Assembly (NCBI GenBank): GCA_964035545.1
Contig: CAXIUT010000183.1
Location: 1,426,001 to 1,490,000, forward strand
DNA length: 64,000 nt
Source: Bugula neritina
Taxonomy: Eukaryota > Bryozoa > Gymnolaemata > Cheilostomatida > Bugulidae
Reading direction: 5' to 3'
Shown here: positions 1 to 15,100 of the stretch, piece by piece
Layout: the number at the start of each line of letters is the position of its first letter
How positions within the stretch are numbered: position 1 is the first letter of the stretch
Program-made: the position numbers and the translations under genes
Notes under the pieces: generated by a model
The model's database searches: none
Told to the model about the DNA's origin: nothing
What the model saw: the letters and a program-made list of their open reading frames with translations, nothing else

Positions 1-487
1 TTGCAAAATACTGCAACATACTGAAATTCACTGCGACACACTGAAATACGCTGCAAAATACTGAAATACACTGTAACATACTGAAATATACTGCAACATA
101 CTGAAATACACTGCTACATACTGAAATTTACTGCAACATACTGCAACATACTGCAATACACTGTAAAATACTGAAATACACTCCAACATACTACAACATA
201 TTGAAATACACTGCAACACATTGAAATACACTGCAACTTACCGAATATATGGTAAACTACTGAAATATACTGTAACGCATTGAAAAGTACTGCAACATAC
301 TGAAATATACTGCGACACCTAGCAATAAACTGTAACATACTGAAATATGCTGTAGCACACTGAAATACACTGCCATTCACTGAAATATACTGCAACATAC
401 TGAAATACACCGCAACATCCTACAATATGCTGAAATACACAGTAATATATTGAAATACACTGCAACACTTTGAAATACACTGCAACA

Positions 488-504
488 TACCGAAATATAT
501 GGTA
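488..504 (+). repeat. TACC-N9-GGTA dyad landmark, ATATGG type (representative)
   Basis: The variant monomer reads TACCGAAATATATGGTA: a four-base inverted repeat, TACC and GGTA, around nine bases. It differs from the ordinary ATACTGAAATATACTGCAA at several positions at once. It recurs every few hundred bases through the window, mostly followed by AACTACTG. A version one base shorter (TACCGAATATATGGTA, N8) is at 239-254 and its copies. It contains the CpG that the consensus lacks. No function is shown. Confidence 0.75.
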
Positions 505-567
505 AACTACTGCAACATACTACAACATACTGAAATACACTGCAACACATTGAAATATACTGCGACA

Positions 568-584
568 TACCTAAATATACGGTA
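568..584 (+). repeat. TACC-N9-GGTA dyad landmark, ATACGG type (representative)
   Basis: The variant reads TACCTAAATATACGGTA, again TACC and GGTA separated by nine bases, but with a different core from the ATATGG type. A subtype in many 618-bp units reads GCCTAAATTTACGG, whose centre TAAATTTA is a perfect 8-bp palindrome (for example near 2,457-2,470). These two variant classes are the only recurrent dyads I noticed in an otherwise asymmetric repeat. Confidence 0.72.
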
Positions 585-1764
585 ATATACTGAAATATAC
601 TGTAACACATTGAAAAATACTGCAACATACTGAAATATACTGTAACACACCGAAATATACTGCAACATACTGAAATACACTGTAACATACTGAAATACAC
701 TGCTACATACTGAAATATACTGCAACATACTGCAACATACTGAAATACACAGTAACATACTGAAATAAACTGCAACATACTACAACATATTGAAATACAC
801 TGCAACACATTGAAATATACTGCAACATACCTAAATATACGGTAATATACTGAAATTCACTGTAACGCATTGCAAAATACTGCAACATACTGAAATTCAC
901 TGCGACACACTGAAATACGCTGCAAAATACTGAAATACACTGTAACATACTGAAATATACTGCAACATACTGAAATACACTGCTACATACTGAAATTTAC
1001 TGCAACATACTGCAACATACTGCAATACACTGTAAAATACTGAAATACACTCCAACATACTACAACATATTGAAATACACTGCAACACATTGAAATACAC
1101 TGCAACTTACCGAATATATGGTAAACTACTGAAATATACTGTAACGCATTGAAAAGTACTGCAACATACTGAAATATATTGCGACACATTGCAATAAACT
1201 GTAACATACTGAAAAATGCTGTAGCACACTGAAATACACTGCCATTCACTGAAATATACTGCAACATACTGAAATACACCGCAACATCCTACAACATACT
1301 GAAATACACTGTAACATATTGAAATACACTGCAACACATTGAAATATACTGCAACATAACGAAATATATGGTAAACTACTGAAATATATTTTAACACATC
1401 GAAAAATACTGCAACATACTGAAATAGATTTTAACACATTGAAAAATACTGCAACATACTGAAATATACTGTAACACACTGAAGTACACTGCAACTCACT
1501 GAAATATACTGCAATATACTAAAATACACTGCAACATCCTACAAAATGCTGAAATACACTGTAACATATTGAAATATACTGCGACACCTAGCAATATACT
1601 GTAACATACTGAAATATGCTCTAGCACACTGAAATACAATGTAACTCACTGAAATATACTGCAACATACTGAAATACACTGCAACATCCTACAACATGCT
1701 GAAATACACTGTAACATAGTGAAATACACTGCAACACTTTGAAATATACTGCAACATACCGAAA

Positions 1765-4700
1765 TATATGGTAAACTACTGCAACACACTACAACATATT
1801 GAAATACACTGCAACACATTGAAATATACTGCAACATACCTAAATATACGGTAATATACTGAAATATACTGTAACACACCGAAATATACTGCAACATACT
1901 GAAATACACTGTAACATACTGAAATATACTGCAACATACTGAAATACACTGCTACATACTGAAATATACTGCAACATACTGAAATATACTGTAACACACT
2001 GAAGTACACTGCAACTCACTGAAATATACTGCAATATACTGAAATACACTGCAACATCCTACAAAATGCTGAAATACACTGTAACATATTGAAATACACT
2101 GCAACACATTGAAATATACTGCAACATACCGAAATATATGGTAAACTACTGAAATATACTGTAACACATTGAAAAAAACTGACATACTGAAATATACTGC
2201 GACACCTAGCAATATACTGTAACATACTGAAATATGCTCTAGCACACTGAAATACAATGCAACTCACTGAAATATACTGCAACATACTGAAATACACTGC
2301 AACATCCTACAACATGCTGAAATACACTGTAACATATTGAAATACACTGCAACACTTTGAAATATACTGCAACATACCGAAATATATGGTAAACTACTGC
2401 AACACACTACAACATATTGAAATACACTGCAACACATTGAAATATACTGCAACATGCCTAAATTTACGGTAATATAATGAAATATACTGTAACACACCGA
2501 AATATACTGCAACATACTGAAATACACTGTAACATACTGCAATATACTGCAACATACTGAAATACACTGCTACATACTGAAATATACTGCAACATACTGC
2601 AACATACTGAAATACACTGTAACATAATGAAATAAACTGCAACATACTACAACATATTGAAATACACTGCAACACATTGAATTATACTGCAACATACCTA
2701 AATATACTGTAACACATTGAAAAAACTGCAACATACTGAAATACACTGCAACACACTGAAATACACTGCAAAATACCACAACATACTGAAATACACTGTA
2801 ACATACTGAAATATACTGCAACATACTGAAATACACTGCTACATACTGAAATATACTGCAACGTACTGCAACATACTCCAGCATACTGAAATACACTGTA
2901 ACATACTGAAATACACTGCAACATACTACCACATATTGAAATACACTGCAACACATTGAAATGTACTGCAACATACCGAAATATATGGTAAACTACTAAA
3001 ATATACTGTAACACATTGAAAAATACTGCAACATACTGAAATATACTGCGACACCTAGCAATATACTGTAACATACTGAGATATGCTCTAGCACACTGAA
3101 ATACAATGCAACTTACTGAAATATACTGCAACATACTGAAATACACTGCAACATCCTACAATATGCTGAAATACACAGTAATATATTGAAATACACTGCA
3201 ACACTTTGAAATACACTGCAACATACCGAAATATATGGTAAACTACTGCAACATACTACAACATACTGAAATACACTGCAACACATTGAAATATACTGCG
3301 ACATACCTAAATATACGGTAATATACTGAAATATACTGTAACACATTGAAAAATACTGCAACATACTGAAATATACTGTAACACACCGAAATATACTGCA
3401 ACATACTGAAATACACTGTAACATACTGAAATACACTGCTACATACTGAAATATACTGCAACATACTGCAACATACTGAAATACACAGTAACATACTGAA
3501 ATAAACTGCAACATACTACAACATATTGAAATACACTGCAACACATTGAAATATACTGCAACATACCTAAATATACGGTAATATACTGAAATTCACTGTA
3601 ACGCATTGCAAAATACTGCAACATACTGAAATTCACTGCGACACACTGAAATACGCTGCAAAATACTGAAATACACTGTAACATACTGAAATATACTGCA
3701 ACATACTGAAATACACTGCTACATACTGAAATTTACTGCAACATACTGCAACATACTGCAATACACTGTAAAATACTGAAATACACTCCAACATACTACA
3801 ACATATTGAAATACACTGCAACACATTGAAATACACTGCAACTTACCGAATATATGGTAAACTACTGAAATATACTGTAACGCATTGAAAAGTACTGCAA
3901 CATACTGAAATATATTGCGACACATTGCAATAAACTGTAACATACTGAAAAATGCTGTAGCACACTGAAATACACTGCCATTCACTGAAATATACTGCAA
4001 CATACTGAAATACACCGCAACATCCTACAACATACTGAAATACACTGTAACATATTGAAATACACTGCAACACATTGAAATATACTGCAACATAACGAAA
4101 TATATGGTAAACTACTGAAATATATTTTAACACATCGAAAAATACTGCAACATACTGAAATAGATTTTAACACATTGAAAAATACTGCAACATACTGAAA
4201 TATACTGTAACACACTGAAGTACACTGCAACTCACTGAAATATACTGCAATATACTGAAATACACTGCAACATCCTACAAAATGCTGAAATACACTGTAA
4301 CATATTGAAATATACTGCGACACCTAGCAATATACTGTAACATACTGAAATATGCTCTAGCACACTGAAATACAATGTAACTCACTGAAATATACTGCAA
4401 CATACTGAAATACACTGCAACATCCTACAACATGCTGAAATACACTGTAACATAGTGAAATACACTGCAACACTTTGAAATATACTGCAACATACCGAAA
4501 TATATGGTAAACTACTGCAACACACTACAACATATTGAAATACACTGCAACACATTGAAATATACTGCAACATACCTAAATATACGGTAATATACTGAAA
4601 TATACTGTAACACACCGAAATATACTGCAACATACTGAAATACACTGTAACATACTGAAATATACTGCAACATACTGAAATACACTGCTACATACTGAAA

Positions 4701-7700
4701 TATACTGCAACATACTGAAATATACTGTAACACACTGAAGTACACTGCAACTCACTGAAGTATACTGCAATATACTGAAATACACTGCAACATCCTACAA
4801 AATGCTGAAATACACTGTAACATACTGAAATACACTGCAACACATTGAAATATACTGCAACATACCGAAATATATGGTAAACTACTGAAATATACTGTAA
4901 CACATTGAAAAAAACTGACATACTGAAATATACTGCGACACCTAGCAATATACTGTAACATACTGAAATATGCTCTAGCACACTGAAATACAATGCAACT
5001 CACTGAAATATACTGCAACATACTGAAATACACTGCAACATCCTACAACATGCTGAAATACACTGTAACATATTGAAATACACTGCAACACTTTGAAATA
5101 TACTGCAAGATACCGAAATATATGGTAAACTACTGCAACACACTACAACATATTGAAATACACTGCAACACATTGAAATATACTGCAACATGCCTAAATT
5201 TACGGTAATATAATGAAATATACTGTAACACACCGAAATATACTGCAACATACTGAAATACACTGTAACATACTGAAATATACTGCAACATACTGAAATA
5301 CACTGCTACATACTGAAATATACTGCAACATACTGAAATATACTGTAACACACTGAAGTACACTGCAACTCACTGAAATATACTGCAATATACTGAAATA
5401 CACTGCAACATCCTACAAAATGCTGAAATACACTGTAACATATTGAAATACACTGCAACACATTGAAATATACTGCAACATACCGAAATATATGGTAAAC
5501 TACTGAAATAAACTGTAACACATTGAAAAAAACTGACATACTGAAATATACTGCGACACCTAGCAATATACTGTAACATACTGAAATATGCTCTAGCACA
5601 CTGAAATACAATGCAACTCACTGAAATATACTGCAACATACTGAAATAGACTGCAACATCCTACAACATGCTGAAATACACTGTAACCTATTGAAATACA
5701 CTGCAACACTTTGAAATATACTGCAACATACCGAAATATATGGTAAACTACTGCAACACACTACAACATATTGAAATACACTGCAACACATTGAAATATA
5801 CTGCAACATGCCTAAATTTACGGTAATATAATGAAATATACTGTAACACACCGAAATATACTGCAACATACTGAAATACACTGTAACATACTGAAATATA
5901 CTGCAACATACTGAAATACACTGCTACATACTGAAATATACTGCAACATACTGAAATACACTGAAATACACTGTAACATAATGAAATAAACTGCAACATA
6001 CTACAACATATTGAAATACACTGCAACACATTGAGATATACTGCAACATACCTAAATATACGGTAATATACTGAAATATACTGTAACACATTGAAAAAAC
6101 TGCAACATACTGAAATACACTGCAACACACTGAAATACACCGCAAAATACTACAACATACTGAAATACTTTGTAACATATTGAAATACACTGCAACATAC
6201 TACCACATATTGAAATACACTGCAACACATTGAAATGTACTGCAACATACCGAAATATATGGTAAACTACTAAAATATACTGTAACACATTGAAAAATAC
6301 TGCAACATACTGAAATATACTGCGACACCTAGCAATATACTGTAACATACTGAAATATGCTCTAGCACACTGAAATACAATGCAACTTACTGAAATATAC
6401 TGCAACATACTGAAATACACTGCAACATCCTACAATATGCTGAAATACACAGTAACATATTGAAATACACTGCAACACTTTGAAATATACTGCAACATAC
6501 CGAAATATATGGTAAACTACTGCAACATACTACAACATACTGAAATACACTGCAACACATTGAAATATACTGCGACATACCTAAATATACGGTAATATAC
6601 TGAAATATACTGTAACACATTGAAAAATACTGCAACATACTGGAATATACCGTAACACACCGAAATATACTGCAACATACTGAATTACACTGTAACATAC
6701 TGAAATACACTGTTACATACTGAAATATACTGCAACATACTGCAACAAACTGAAATACACAGTAACATACTGAAATAAACTGCAACATACTACAACATAT
6801 TGAAATACACTGCAACACATTGAAATATACTGCAACATACCTAAATATACGGTAATATACTGAAATTCACTGTAACGCATTGCAAAATACTGCAACATAC
6901 TGAAATTCACTGCGACACACTGAAATACGCTGCAAAATACTGAAATACACTGTAACATACTGAAATATACTGCAACATACTGAAATACACTGCTACATAC
7001 TGAAATTTACTGCAACATACTGCAACATACTGCAATACACTGTAAAATACTGAAATACACTCCAACATACTACAACATATTGAAATACACTGCAACACAT
7101 TGAAATACACTGCAACTTACCGAATATATGGTAAAATACTGAAATATACTGTAACGCATTGAAAAGTACTGCAACATACTGAAATATATTGCGACACATT
7201 GCAATAAACTGTAACATACTGAAAAATGCTGTAGCACACTGAAATACACTGCCATTCACTGAAATATACTGCAACATACTGAAATACACCGCAACATCCT
7301 ACAACATACTGAAATACACTGTAACATATTGAAATACACTGCAACACATTGAAATATACTGCAACATAGCGAAATATATGGTAAACTACTGAAATATATT
7401 TTAACACATCGAAAAATACTGCAACATACTGTAATAGATTTTAACACATTGAAAAATACTGCAACATACTGAAATATACTGTAACACACTGAAGTACACT
7501 GCAACTCACTGAAATATACTGCAATATACTGAAATACACTGCAACATCCTACAAAATGCTGAAATACACTGTAACATATTGAAATATACTGCGACACCTA
7601 GCAATATACTGTAACATACTGAAATATGCTCTAGCACACTGAAATACAATGTAACTCACTGAAATATACTGCAACATACTGAAATACACTGCAACATCCT

Positions 7701-9476
7701 ACAACATGCTGAAATACACTGTAACATATTGAAATACACTGCAACACTTTGATATATACTGCAACATACCGAAATATATGGTAAACTACTGCAACACACT
7801 ACAACATATTGAAATACACTGCAACACATTGAAATATACTGCAACATACCTAAATATACGGTAATATACTGAAATATACTGTAACACACCGAAATATACT
7901 GCAACATACTGAAATACACTGTAACATACTGAAATATACTGCAACATACTGAAATACACTGCTACATACTGAAATATACTGCAACATACTGCAACATACT
8001 GAAATACACTGTAACATAATGAAATAAACTGCAACATACTACAACATATTGAAATACACTGCAACACATTGAAATATACTGCAACATACCTAAATATACT
8101 GTAACACATTGAAAAAACTGCAACATACTGAAATACACTGCAACACACTGAAATACACCGCAAAATACTACAACATACTGAAATACACTGTAACATATTG
8201 AAATCCAGTGCAACACATTGAAATATACTGCAACATACCGAAGTATATGGTAAACTAATGAAATATACTGTAATACATTGAAAAATAACGCAACATACTG
8301 AAATATACTGCGACACATTGCAATATACTGTAACATACTGAAATATGCTGTAGCACACTGAAATACACTGCAACATCCTACAACATACTGAAATACACTG
8401 TAACATATTGAAATACACTGCAAGAAATTGAAATAGACTGCAACACAACAAAATATATGGTAAACTACTGAAATAGACTTTAACACATTGAAAAATACTG
8501 CAACATACAGAAATATACTGTAACACACTGAAATATACTGCAACATACTGAAATACACTGTAACATACTGAAATATACTGCAACATACTGAAATACACTG
8601 CTACATACTGAAATATACTGCAACATACTGAAATACACTGTAACATACTGAAATATACTGCAACATACTGAAATACACTGCTACATACTGAAATATACTG
8701 CAACGTACTGCAACATACTCCAGCATACTGAAATACACTGTAACATACTGAAATACACTGCAACATACTACCACATATTGAAATACACTGCAACACATTG
8801 AAATGTACTGCAACATACCGAAATAAATGGTAAACTACTAAAATATACTGTAACATATTGAAAAATACTGCAACATACTGAAATATACTGCGACACCTAG
8901 CAATAAAGTGTAACATACTGAAAAATGCTGTAGCACACTGAAATACACTGCCATTCACTGAAATATACTGCAACATACTGAAATACACCGCAACATCCTA
9001 CAACATACTGAAATACACTGTAACATATTGAAATACACCGCAACACATTGAAATATACTGCAACATAATGAAATATATGGTAAACTACTGAAATATATTT
9101 TAACACATCGAAAAATACTGCAACATACTGAAATATATTTTAACACATTGAACAATACTGCAACATACTGAAATATACTGTAACACACTGAAGTACACTG
9201 CAACTCACTGAAATATACTGCAATATACTGAAATACACTGCAACATTCTACAAAATGCTGAAATACACTGTAACATATTGAAATATACTGCGACACCTAG
9301 CAATATACTGTAACATACTGAATTATGCTCTAGCACACTGAAATACAATGTAACTCACTGAAATATACTGCAACATACTGAAATACACTGCAACATCCTA
9401 CAACATGCTGAAATACACTGTAACATATTGAAATACACTGCAACACTTTGAAATATACTGCAACATACCGAAATAT
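1765..9476 (+). repeat. Super-repeat copy 1 (about 7.7 kb)
   Basis: This is the first of three successive copies of a 7.1-7.7-kb higher-order block. Positions 1,765-3,268 match 9,477-10,980 (offset 7,712). Positions 3,712-5,660 match 10,984-12,932 (offset 7,272). Positions 6,305-7,990 match 12,808-14,493 (offset 6,503). From about 7,962 the match resumes near 15,083 (offset 7,121, then 7,081). The offset changes are 440, 769, 618 and 40 bp, meaning whole numbers of 10-bp half-units once the one-base and two-base landmark deletions are counted. Inside are the 618-bp array at 4,382-5,955 and parts of the 2,736-bp repeat. Confidence 0.75.
4382..5955 (+). repeat. 618-bp HOR, two full copies and one partial
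   Basis: Copies begin at 4,382, 5,000 and 5,618, exactly 618 bp apart; the third diverges near 5,955. Landmarks in order within a unit are: CTCACTG; CATCCTACAACATGCTG; CACTTTG; the TACC-N9-GGTA variant with ATATGG; the TACC-N9-GGTA variant with ATACGG (TGCC replaces TACC in some copies); CACACCG; CTGCTACATACTG; CACTGAAGTACACTGC; CATCCTACAAAATGCTG; a second ATATGG variant; GAAAAAAACTGACAT; GCGACACCTAGC; TGCTCTAGCAC. One two-base shortening at GAAAAAAACTGACAT accounts for 620 minus 2. Confidence 0.85.
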
Positions 9477-10616
9477 ATTATGGTAAACTACTGCAACACA
9501 CTACAACATATTGAAATACACTGCAACACATTGAAATATACTGCAACATACCTAAATATACGGTAATATACTGAAATATACTGTAACACACCAAAATATA
9601 CTGCAACATACTGAAATACACTGTAACATACTGAAATATACTGCAACATACTGAAATACACTGCTACATACTGAAATATACTGCAACATACTGAAATATA
9701 CTGTAACACACTGAAGTACACTGCAACTCACTGAAATATACTGCAATATACTGAAATACACTGCAGCATCCTACAAAATGCTGAAATACACTGTAACATA
9801 TTGAAATACACTGCAACACATTGAAATATACTGCAACATACCGAAATATATGGTAAACTACTGAAATATACCGTAACACATTGAAAAAAACTGATATACT
9901 GAAATATACTGCGACACCTAGCAATATACTGTAACATACTGAAATATGCTCTAGCACACTGAAATACAATGCAACTCACTGAAATATACTGCAACATACT
10001 GAAATGCACTGCAACATCCTACAACATGCTGAAATACACTGTAACATATTGAAATACACTGCAACACTTTGAAATATACTGCAACATACCGAAATATATG
10101 GTAAACTACTGCAACACACTACAACATATTGAAATACACTGCAACACATTGAAATATACTGCAACATGCCTAAATTTACGGTAATATAATGAAATATACT
10201 GTAACACACCGAAATATACTGCAACATACTGAAATACACTGTAACATACTGAAATATACTGCAACATACTGAAATACACTGCTACATACTGAAATATACT
10301 GCAACATACTGCAACATACTGAAATACACTGTAACATAATGAAATAAACTGCAACATACTACAACATATTGAAATACACTGCAACACATTGAATTATACT
10401 GCAACATACCTAAATATACTGTAACACATTGAAAAAACTGCAACATACTGAAATACACTGCAACACACTGAAATACACTGCAAAATACCACAACATACTG
10501 AAATACACTGTAACATACTGAAATATACTGCAACATACTGAAATACACTGCTACATACTGAAATATACTGCAACGTACTGCAACATACTCCAGCATACTG
10601 AAATACACTGTAACAT

Positions 10617-10636
10617 ACTGAAATACACTGCAACAT
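10617..10636 (+). repeat. Exemplar monomer of the satellite
   Basis: This copy matches the consensus ACTGAAATACACTGCAACAT exactly. It consists of two 10-bp halves, A (ACTGAAATAC) and B (ACTGCAACAT), which differ only at positions 5, 8 and 10. Frequent variants are A with final T, B with T at position 5 (TGTAACAT) and B ending in AC (CAACAC). The consensus contains no CpG, and its reverse complement contains no stop triplet in any frame. Confidence 0.95.
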
Positions 10637-11653
10637 ACTACCACATATTGAAATACACTGCAACACATTGAAATGTACTGCAACATACCGAAATATATGG
10701 TAAACTACTAAAATATACTGTAACACATTGAAAAATACTGCAACATACTGAAATATACTGCGACACCTAGCAATATACTGTAACATACTGAAATATGCTC
10801 TAGCACACTGAAATACAATGCAACTTACTGAAATATACTGCAACATACTGAAATACACTGCAACATCCTACAATATGCTGAAATACACAGTAATATATTG
10901 AAATACACTGCAACACTTTGAAATACACTGCAACATACCGAAATATATGGTAAACTACTGCAACATACTACAACATACTGAAATACACTGCTACATACTG
11001 AAATTTACTGCAACATACTGCAACATACTGCAATACACTGTAAAATACTGAAATACACTCCAACATACTACAACATATTGAAATACACTGCAACACATTG
11101 AAATACACTGCAGCTTACCGAATATATGGTAAACTACTGAAATATACTGTAACGCATTGAAAAGTACTGCAACATACTGAAATATATTGCGACACATTGC
11201 AATAAACTGTAACATACTGAAAAATGCTGTAGCACACTGAAATACACTGCCATTCACTGAAATATACTGCAACATACTGAAATACACCGCAACATCCTAC
11301 AACATACTGAAATACACTGTAACATATTGAAATACACTGCAACACATTGAAATATACTGCAACATAACGAAATATATGGTAAACTACTGAAATATATTTT
11401 AACACATCGAAAAATACTGCAACATACTGAAATAGATTTTAACACATTGAAAAATACTGCAACATACTGAAATATACTGTAACACACTGAAGTACACTGC
11501 AACTCACTGAAATATACTGCAATATACTGAAATACACTGCAACATCCTACAAAATGCTGAAATACACTGTAACATATTGAAATATACTCCGACACCTAGC
11601 AATATACTGTAACATACTGAAATATGCTCTAGCACACTGAAATACAATGTAAC

Positions 11654-12925
11654 TCACTGAAATATACTGCAACATACTGAAATACACTGCAACATCCTAC
11701 AACATGCTGAAATACACTGTAACATAGTGAAATACACTGCAACACTTTGAAATATACTGCAACATACCGAAATATATGGTAAACTACTGCAACACACTAC
11801 AACATATTGAAATACACTGCAACACATTGAAATATACTGCAACATACCTAAATATACGGTAATATACTGAAATACACTGTAACACACCGAAATATACTGC
11901 AACATACTGAAATACACTGTAACATACTGAAATATACTGCAACATACTGAAATACACTGCTACATACTGAAATATACTGCAACATACTGAAATATACTGT
12001 AACACACTGAAGTACACTGCAACTCACTGAAATATACTGCAATATACTGAAATACACTGCAACATCCTACAAAATGCTGAAATACACTGTAACATATTGA
12101 AATACACTGCAACACATTGAAATATACTGCAACATACCGAAATATATGGTAAACTACTGAAATATACTGTAACACATTGAAAAAAACTGACATACTGAAA
12201 TATACTGCGACACCTAGCAATATACTGTAACATACTGAAATATGCTCTAGCACACTGAAATACAATGCAACTCACTGAAATATACTGCAACATACTGAAA
12301 TACACTGCAACATCCTACAACATGCTGAAATACACTGTAACATATTGAAATACACTGCAACACTTTGAAATATACTGCAACATACCGAAATATATGGTAA
12401 ACTACTGCAACACACTACAACATATTGAAATACACTGCAACACATTGAAATATACTGCAACATGCCTAAATTTACGGTAATATAATGAAATATACTGTAA
12501 CACACCGAAATATACTGCAACATACTGAAATACACTGTAACATACTGAAATATACTGCAACATACTGAAATACACTGCTACATACTGAAATATACTGCAA
12601 CATACTGAAATATACTGTAACACACTGAAGTACACTGCAACTCACTGAAATATACTGCAATATACTGAAATACACTGCAACATCCTACAAAATGCTGAAA
12701 TACACTGTAACATATTGAAATACACTGCAACACATTGAAATATACTGCAACATACCGAAATATATGGTAAACTACTGAAATAAACTGTAACACATTGAAA
12801 AAAACTGACATACTGAAATATACTGCGACACCTAGCAATATACTGTAACATACTGAAATATGCTCTAGCACACTGAAATACAATGCAACTCACTGAAATA
12901 TACTGCAACATACTGAAATACACTG
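11654..12925 (+). repeat. 618-bp HOR, two copies
   Basis: Copies start at 11,654 and 12,272 with the same landmark order as at 4,382-5,955. The pair aligns with 4,382-5,653 at an offset of 7,272. Just after it, near 12,930, the sequence switches to the block equivalent to 6,305-7,990, where CATCCTACAATATGCTG replaces CATCCTACAACATGCTG. Confidence 0.82.
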
Positions 12926-14481
12926 CAACATCCTACAATATGCTGAAATACACAGTAACATAATGAAATACACTGCAACACTTTGAAATATACTGCAACA
13001 TACCGAAATATATGGTAAACTACTGCAACATACTACAACATACTGAAATACACTGCAACACATTGAAATATACTGCGACATACCTAAATATACGGTAATA
13101 TACTGAAATATACTGTAACACATTGAAAAATACTGCAACATACTGAAATATACTGTAACACATCGAAATATACTGCAACATACTGAATTACACTGTAACA
13201 TACTGAAATACACTGCTACATACTGAAATATACTGCAACATACTGCAACAAACTGAAATACACAGTAACATACTGAAATAAACTGCAACATACTACAACA
13301 TATTGAAATACACTGCAACACATTGAAATATACTGCAACATACCTAAATATACGGTAATATACTGAAATTCACTGTAACGCATTGCAAAATACTGCAACA
13401 TACTGAAATTCACTGCGACACACTGAAATACGCTGCAAAATACTGAAATACACTGTAACATACTGAAATATACTGCAACATACTGAAATACACTGCTACA
13501 TACTGAAATTTACTGCAACATACTGCAACATACTGCAATACACTGTAAAATACTGAAATACACTCCAACATACTACAACATATTGAAATACACTGCAACA
13601 CATTGAAATACACTGCAACTTACCGAATATATGGTAAAATACTGAAATATACTGTAACGCATTGAAAAGTACTGCAACATACTGAAATATATTGCGACAC
13701 ATTGCAATAAACTGTAACATACTGAAAAATGCTGTAGCACACTGAAATACACTGCCATTCACTGAAATATACTGCAACATACTGAAATACACCGCAACAT
13801 CCTACAACATACTGAAATACACTGTAACATATTGAAATACACTGCAACACATTGAAATATACTGCAACATAGCGAAATATATGGTAAACTACTGAAATAT
13901 ATTTTAACACATCGAAAAATACTGCAACATACTGTAATAGATTTTAACACATTGAAAAATACTGCAACATACTGAAATATACTGTAACACACTGAAGTAC
14001 ACTGCAACTCACTGAAATATACTGCAATATACTGAAATACACTGCAACATCCTACAAAATGCTGAAATACACTGTAACATATTGAAATATACTGCGACAC
14101 CTAGCAATATACTGTAACATACTGAAATATGCTCTAGCACACTGAAATACAATGTAACTCACTGAAATATACTGCAACATACTGAAATACACTGCAACAT
14201 CCTACAACATGCTGAAATACACTGTAACATATTGAAATACACTGCAACACTTTGATATATACTGCAACATACCGAAATATATGGTAAACTACTGCAACAC
14301 ACTACAACATATTGAAATACACTGCAACACATTGAAATATACTGCAACATACCTAAATATACGGTAATATACTGAAATATACTGTAACACACCGAAATAT
14401 ACTGCAACATACTGAAATACACTGTAACATACTGAAATATACTGCAACATACTGAAATACACTGCTACATACTGAAATATA

Positions 14482-15100
14482 CTGCAACATACTGAAATAT
14501 ACTGTAACACACTGAAGTACACTGCAACTCACTGAAATATACTGCAATATACTGAAATACACTGCAACATCCTACAAAATGCTGAAATACACTGTAACAT
14601 ATTGAAATACACTGCAACACATTGAAATATACTGCAACATACCGAAATATATGGTAAACTACTGAAATATACTGTAACACATTGAAAAAAACTGACATAC
14701 TGAAATATACTGCGACACCCAGCAATATACTGTAACATACTGAAATATGCTCTAGCACACTGAAATACAATGCAACTCACTGAAATATACTGCAACATAC
14801 TGAAATACACTGCAACATCCTACATCATGCTGAAATACACTGTAACATATTGAAATACACTGCAACACTTTGAAATATACTGCAACATACCGAAATATAT
14901 GGTAAACTACTGCAACACACTACAACATATTGAAATACACTGCAACACATTGAAATATACTGCAACATGCCTAAATTTACGGTAATATAATGAAATATAC
15001 TGTAACACACCGAAATATACTGCAACATACTGAAATACACTGTAACATACTGAAATATACTGCAACATACTGAAATACACTGCTACATACTGAAATATAC
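14482..15100 (+). repeat. Additional 618-bp unit absent from super-repeat copy 1
   Basis: The offset between super-repeat copies jumps from 6,503 (7,990 against 14,493) to 7,121 (7,962 against 15,083). The difference is exactly 618 bp, the length of one mid-scale unit including its two-base landmark deletion. The unit lies between two parts that are contiguous in copy 1, so it is either a gain of one unit here or a loss of one there. A copy of this stretch also occurs at about 27.9-28.5 kb. Confidence 0.75.

Larger units (their letters stand above)
1..1294 (+). repeat. 869-bp tandem repeat, two partial copies
   Basis: The sequence at 1-425 recurs at 870-1,294 with an offset of 869 bp and scattered substitutions. 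Examples are CCTAGCAATA near 318 against CATTGCAATA near 1,187, and TATGCTG near 346 against AATGCTG near 1,215. The unit carries one single-base deletion landmark, TACCGAATATATGGTA at 239-254, which explains 870 minus 1. The window opens inside the first copy, so its left edge is not visible. Positions 426-869 belong to the 2,736-bp block described separately. Confidence 0.8.
385..5336 (+). repeat. 2,736-bp tandem repeat, two copies
   Basis: The segment 385-2,600 is repeated at 3,121-5,336 with a constant offset of 2,736 bp. The landmark order is the same in both and only scattered substitutions are seen, for example CTGAAGTATAC near 4,756 against CTGAAATATAC near 2,020. The segment 2,601-3,120 lies between the matched parts and matches 10,313-10,832 instead. 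The unit contains one GAATATATGG (minus 1), one GAAAAAAACTGACAT (minus 2) and one GAAAAAACTG (minus 1), so 2,740 minus 4 gives the observed period. Confidence 0.82.

Noticed and set aside
488-504. GGTAAAC after ATAT as a splice donor, or the A/T-rich dyad as a replication origin consensus
   Set aside because: The match to a donor site is weak and no exon is present. I compared the dyads with the yeast ARS consensus on both strands and found no match.
761-790. AATAAA hexamers as polyadenylation signals (for example in TGAAATAAACTGC)
   Set aside because: They are one-base variants of the A half-unit repeated with the HOR, with no gene upstream.
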